Below the pieces are notes generated by a model. It was not told the DNA's origin, did not search any database, and saw only the letters and a program-made list of their open reading frames with translations. Positions 62,577 through 64,000 of a stretch of 64,000 nucleotides of DNA are shown piece after piece (the stretch's first letter is position 1; each line of letters begins with the position of its first letter). The stretch is taken from positions 1,426,001-1,490,000 of the forward strand of contig OZ244867.1 of the NCBI GenBank assembly GCA_965221175.1, written 5' to 3'. This DNA comes from JAJDZL01 sp965221175. GTDB lineage: Bacteria; Pseudomonadota; Gammaproteobacteria; Arenicellales; JAJDZL01. The position numbers and the translations under genes were made by a program.

Positions 62577-63275
62577 ATGGATGCAATGATCCTAAGCGCC
62601 GGACTCGGCACAAGAATGCGTCCATTGACAGAGTCGATTCCGAAACCGCTACTGCGAGTGGGAAAACGTCGATTAATCGAATATCACCTGCACAACCTGA
62701 AGCTTGCAGGAATTTCCAATATCGTGATTAATACTTCCTATCTTGCCGACATGTTCGTGGACGTAATTGGTGACGGCTCGGCTTATGGCGTTGACATTTT
62801 GTATTCGCATGAAAGAGAGCCACCGCTTAATACAGGAGGCGGGATTCGCAGAGCACTACCGCTGCTTCAGTCAGACCCGTTCCTTATCGTAAATGCGGAT
62901 ATCTGGACTGACTTCCCATTCAGTCAGTTGCATGTTCCTGGATTTGCAGATGGATGCCTGATTCTCGTCGACAACCCTGCACACAACTCCGATGGAGACT
63001 TCATACTAACAAACGGTAAGCTGAAAATCCCAGATGCAGAAATCGCATCACAGACTCTGACATACAGTGGCATTGCCATACTGTGTAAAAGTCTTTTTTC
63101 GAATACGACAAAGGTTAATTTTCCTTTGTACAGCTTATTCAGTAATTCTATTGAAAGAGGGAAACTTTTCGGTAGATACTACAAAGGAATTTGGCATGAT
63201 GTTGGCAGTCCCGGGAGACTTGAGCAAGTAACCACTATGCTTGACAACGAGAATCTGAAATCGGCTTCTGAGTGA
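62577..63275 (+). CDS. murU: N-acetylmuramate alpha-1-phosphate uridylyltransferase MurU
   Basis: 232-residue nucleotidyltransferase. Signature LSAGLGTRMRPLTESIPKPLL at the N-terminus, LNTGGGIRRALPLL in the middle and the metal-binding NADIWTDF near residue 105. It forms UDP-MurNAc from MurNAc-1-phosphate, bypassing de novo synthesis (and thus fosfomycin-sensitive MurA). Directly follows amgK. Length is as in pseudomonads. Confidence 0.92.
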   Translation: MDAMILSAGLGTRMRPLTESIPKPLLRVGKRRLIEYHLHNLKLAGISNIVINTSYLADMFVDVIGDGSAYGVDILYSHEREPPLNTGGGIRRALPLLQSDPFLIVNADIWTDFPFSQLHVPGFADGCLILVDNPAHNSDGDFILTNGKLKIPDAEIASQTLTYSGIAILCKSLFSNTTKVNFPLYSLFSNSIERGKLFGRYYKGIWHDVGSPGRLEQVTTMLDNENLKSASE

Positions 63276-63332
63276 TAATTTCTTATACGAAGAAGCATGA
63301 TTCGCATTGTTTATTGCTTTATTTTCCCTAGA

Positions 63333-63965
63333 CTACGAATAAACGATCTTGTTGTATCCGAGTTTGTATGAAAGGCTTGAAATGCAGTTTTCCTCTACTT
63401 CATTGATATCTGCATGAATGCCAAGTTGGCGAAAGGTCGTGACTTCGAGCCCGCGAATGCCGCAAACGTCAATTAGCATGAATGGGGCTGTATCCATGTC
63501 TACATTCAGACTAAGCCCGTGATAACTGCATCCTCGAGCTATGCGAATTCCGAGTGAAGCAATTTTCTGACCTAGGACATAGACCCCAGGCGCGTCAGGT
63601 CGAGTTTCACCTTCAACGCCATACGAATCCAGTATGGCAATGACAGCCGATTCAACCAAATCAACCAGATTCCGAATACCCTGATTGCGGCGTTTTATAT
63701 CAAGTAGAAGATATATGATTATCTGACCCGGACCATGGTAGGTAATCTGCCCTCCTCGATCCGTTGAAATGACTGGAATGTCGGTTGAACCAACTGGAAC
63801 GTGTCTACACGAATAGCCCTGTGTAAAGACCGGCTGGTGCTGCAGCAACCAGAATTCGTCTACAGTATCGGTATCTCGTTTAGATGAAAACAGGCGCATT
63901 TGATCAAATGCGTCTTGATAATTGACTAACCCCAACCTGCGAACGACAACTTTGTCGCTTATCAA
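63333..63965 (-). CDS. lipB: Octanoyl-[acyl-carrier-protein]:protein N-octanoyltransferase
   Basis: 210-residue LipB, which moves octanoyl from ACP to lipoyl domains, the first step of lipoate synthesis. Motifs: TDRGGQITYHGPGQIIIYLLLDIKRR (about 70-92), PGVYVLGQKIASLGIRI with the catalytic Lys, and CGIRGLEVTTF with the catalytic Cys. The start is a TTG at 63965; an in-frame stop lies just before it. The expected partner lipA is not within the window. Confidence 0.93.
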   Translation of the reverse strand: MISDKVVVRRLGLVNYQDAFDQMRLFSSKRDTDTVDEFWLLQHQPVFTQGYSCRHVPVGSTDIPVISTDRGGQITYHGPGQIIIYLLLDIKRRNQGIRNLVDLVESAVIAILDSYGVEGETRPDAPGVYVLGQKIASLGIRIARGCSYHGLSLNVDMDTAPFMLIDVCGIRGLEVTTFRQLGIHADINEVEENCISSLSYKLGYNKIVYS

Positions 63966-64000
63966 TCAACTCTCCCAAGGATCTGCAATACGCCTGCTCT

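Noticed and set aside
1..64000. CRISPR array, rRNA genes or replication origin
   Set aside because: I saw no regularly spaced direct repeats, no rRNA motifs and no DnaA-box cluster.

Overview
The window looks like a chromosome segment of a gammaproteobacterium of moderate to low GC. The core genes form a typical gammaproteobacterial set: lptD-surA, divergent amgK-murU, mpl, dsbA, rlmE, ftsH-glmM, sixA-ppx, rnd, relA, dinB, ubiK, cytochrome c5, class I fumarase and lipB. They are interleaved with two accessory blocks. I cannot name the species.

Accessory block A (about 1-26.2 kb) is a conjugation-type gene cluster. It opens with thin-pilus (type IVb/IncI-style) genes: a secretion ATPase cut by the window edge, a GspF-like membrane protein and two prepilin-like proteins, in visibly GC-rich DNA. 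These are followed, in AT-richer DNA, by a small prepilin peptidase and an almost canonical run of GI-type (MPF-G) integrating-conjugative-element genes. In order these are TIGR03759, RAQPRD, TIGR03758, TIGR03745, TIGR03750, TIGR03746, TIGR03749, TIGR03752, the TIGR03751 lipoprotein, the VirB4/TraC ATPase, TIGR03757 and TIGR03756. The run stops at 16.5 kb, where four housekeeping-type genes sit (a TerC/YjbE-like exporter, a PotA-like ABC ATPase, argD and dapE). It resumes at 21.3 kb with the two missing terminal genes, TIGR03755 and TraG. Two convergent tyrosine recombinases with a long palindrome between them close the block. The coupling protein, lytic transglycosylase and TIGR03747 genes that usually lie between TIGR03759 and RAQPRD are absent there, and no relaxase is visible. 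The system therefore looks split, and either relocated, domesticated or dependent on genes elsewhere.

A core stretch (27-34.6 kb) holds sixA-ppx, an alpha/beta hydrolase, a zinc alcohol dehydrogenase, and glmM and ftsH on the minus strand. Accessory block B (34.6-40.3 kb) separates ftsH from rlmE, which are neighbours in many relatives. It is a graveyard of transferred DNA: a very GC-rich cytochrome P450, two tandem decayed copies of an unknown secreted-protein gene, a broken serine resolvase, an intact HigBA toxin-antitoxin pair with a palindrome upstream, and a 3'-end fragment of a lysine-tRNA-like gene, the usual scar of integration.

From 40.3 kb to the end the window is core. Envelope functions dominate: Mpl and AmgK-MurU (two murein-recycling routes), LptD and SurA (outer-membrane biogenesis), and DsbA. 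RelA, DinB, RNase D, fumarase, a rhodanese, UbiK, cytochrome c5, tRNA-Lys(UUU) and LipB complete it.

Family names come from motif recognition by eye; no database search was run. The strongest leads are the split secretion system, the recombinase-associated palindrome and the layered mobile remnants between ftsH and rlmE.
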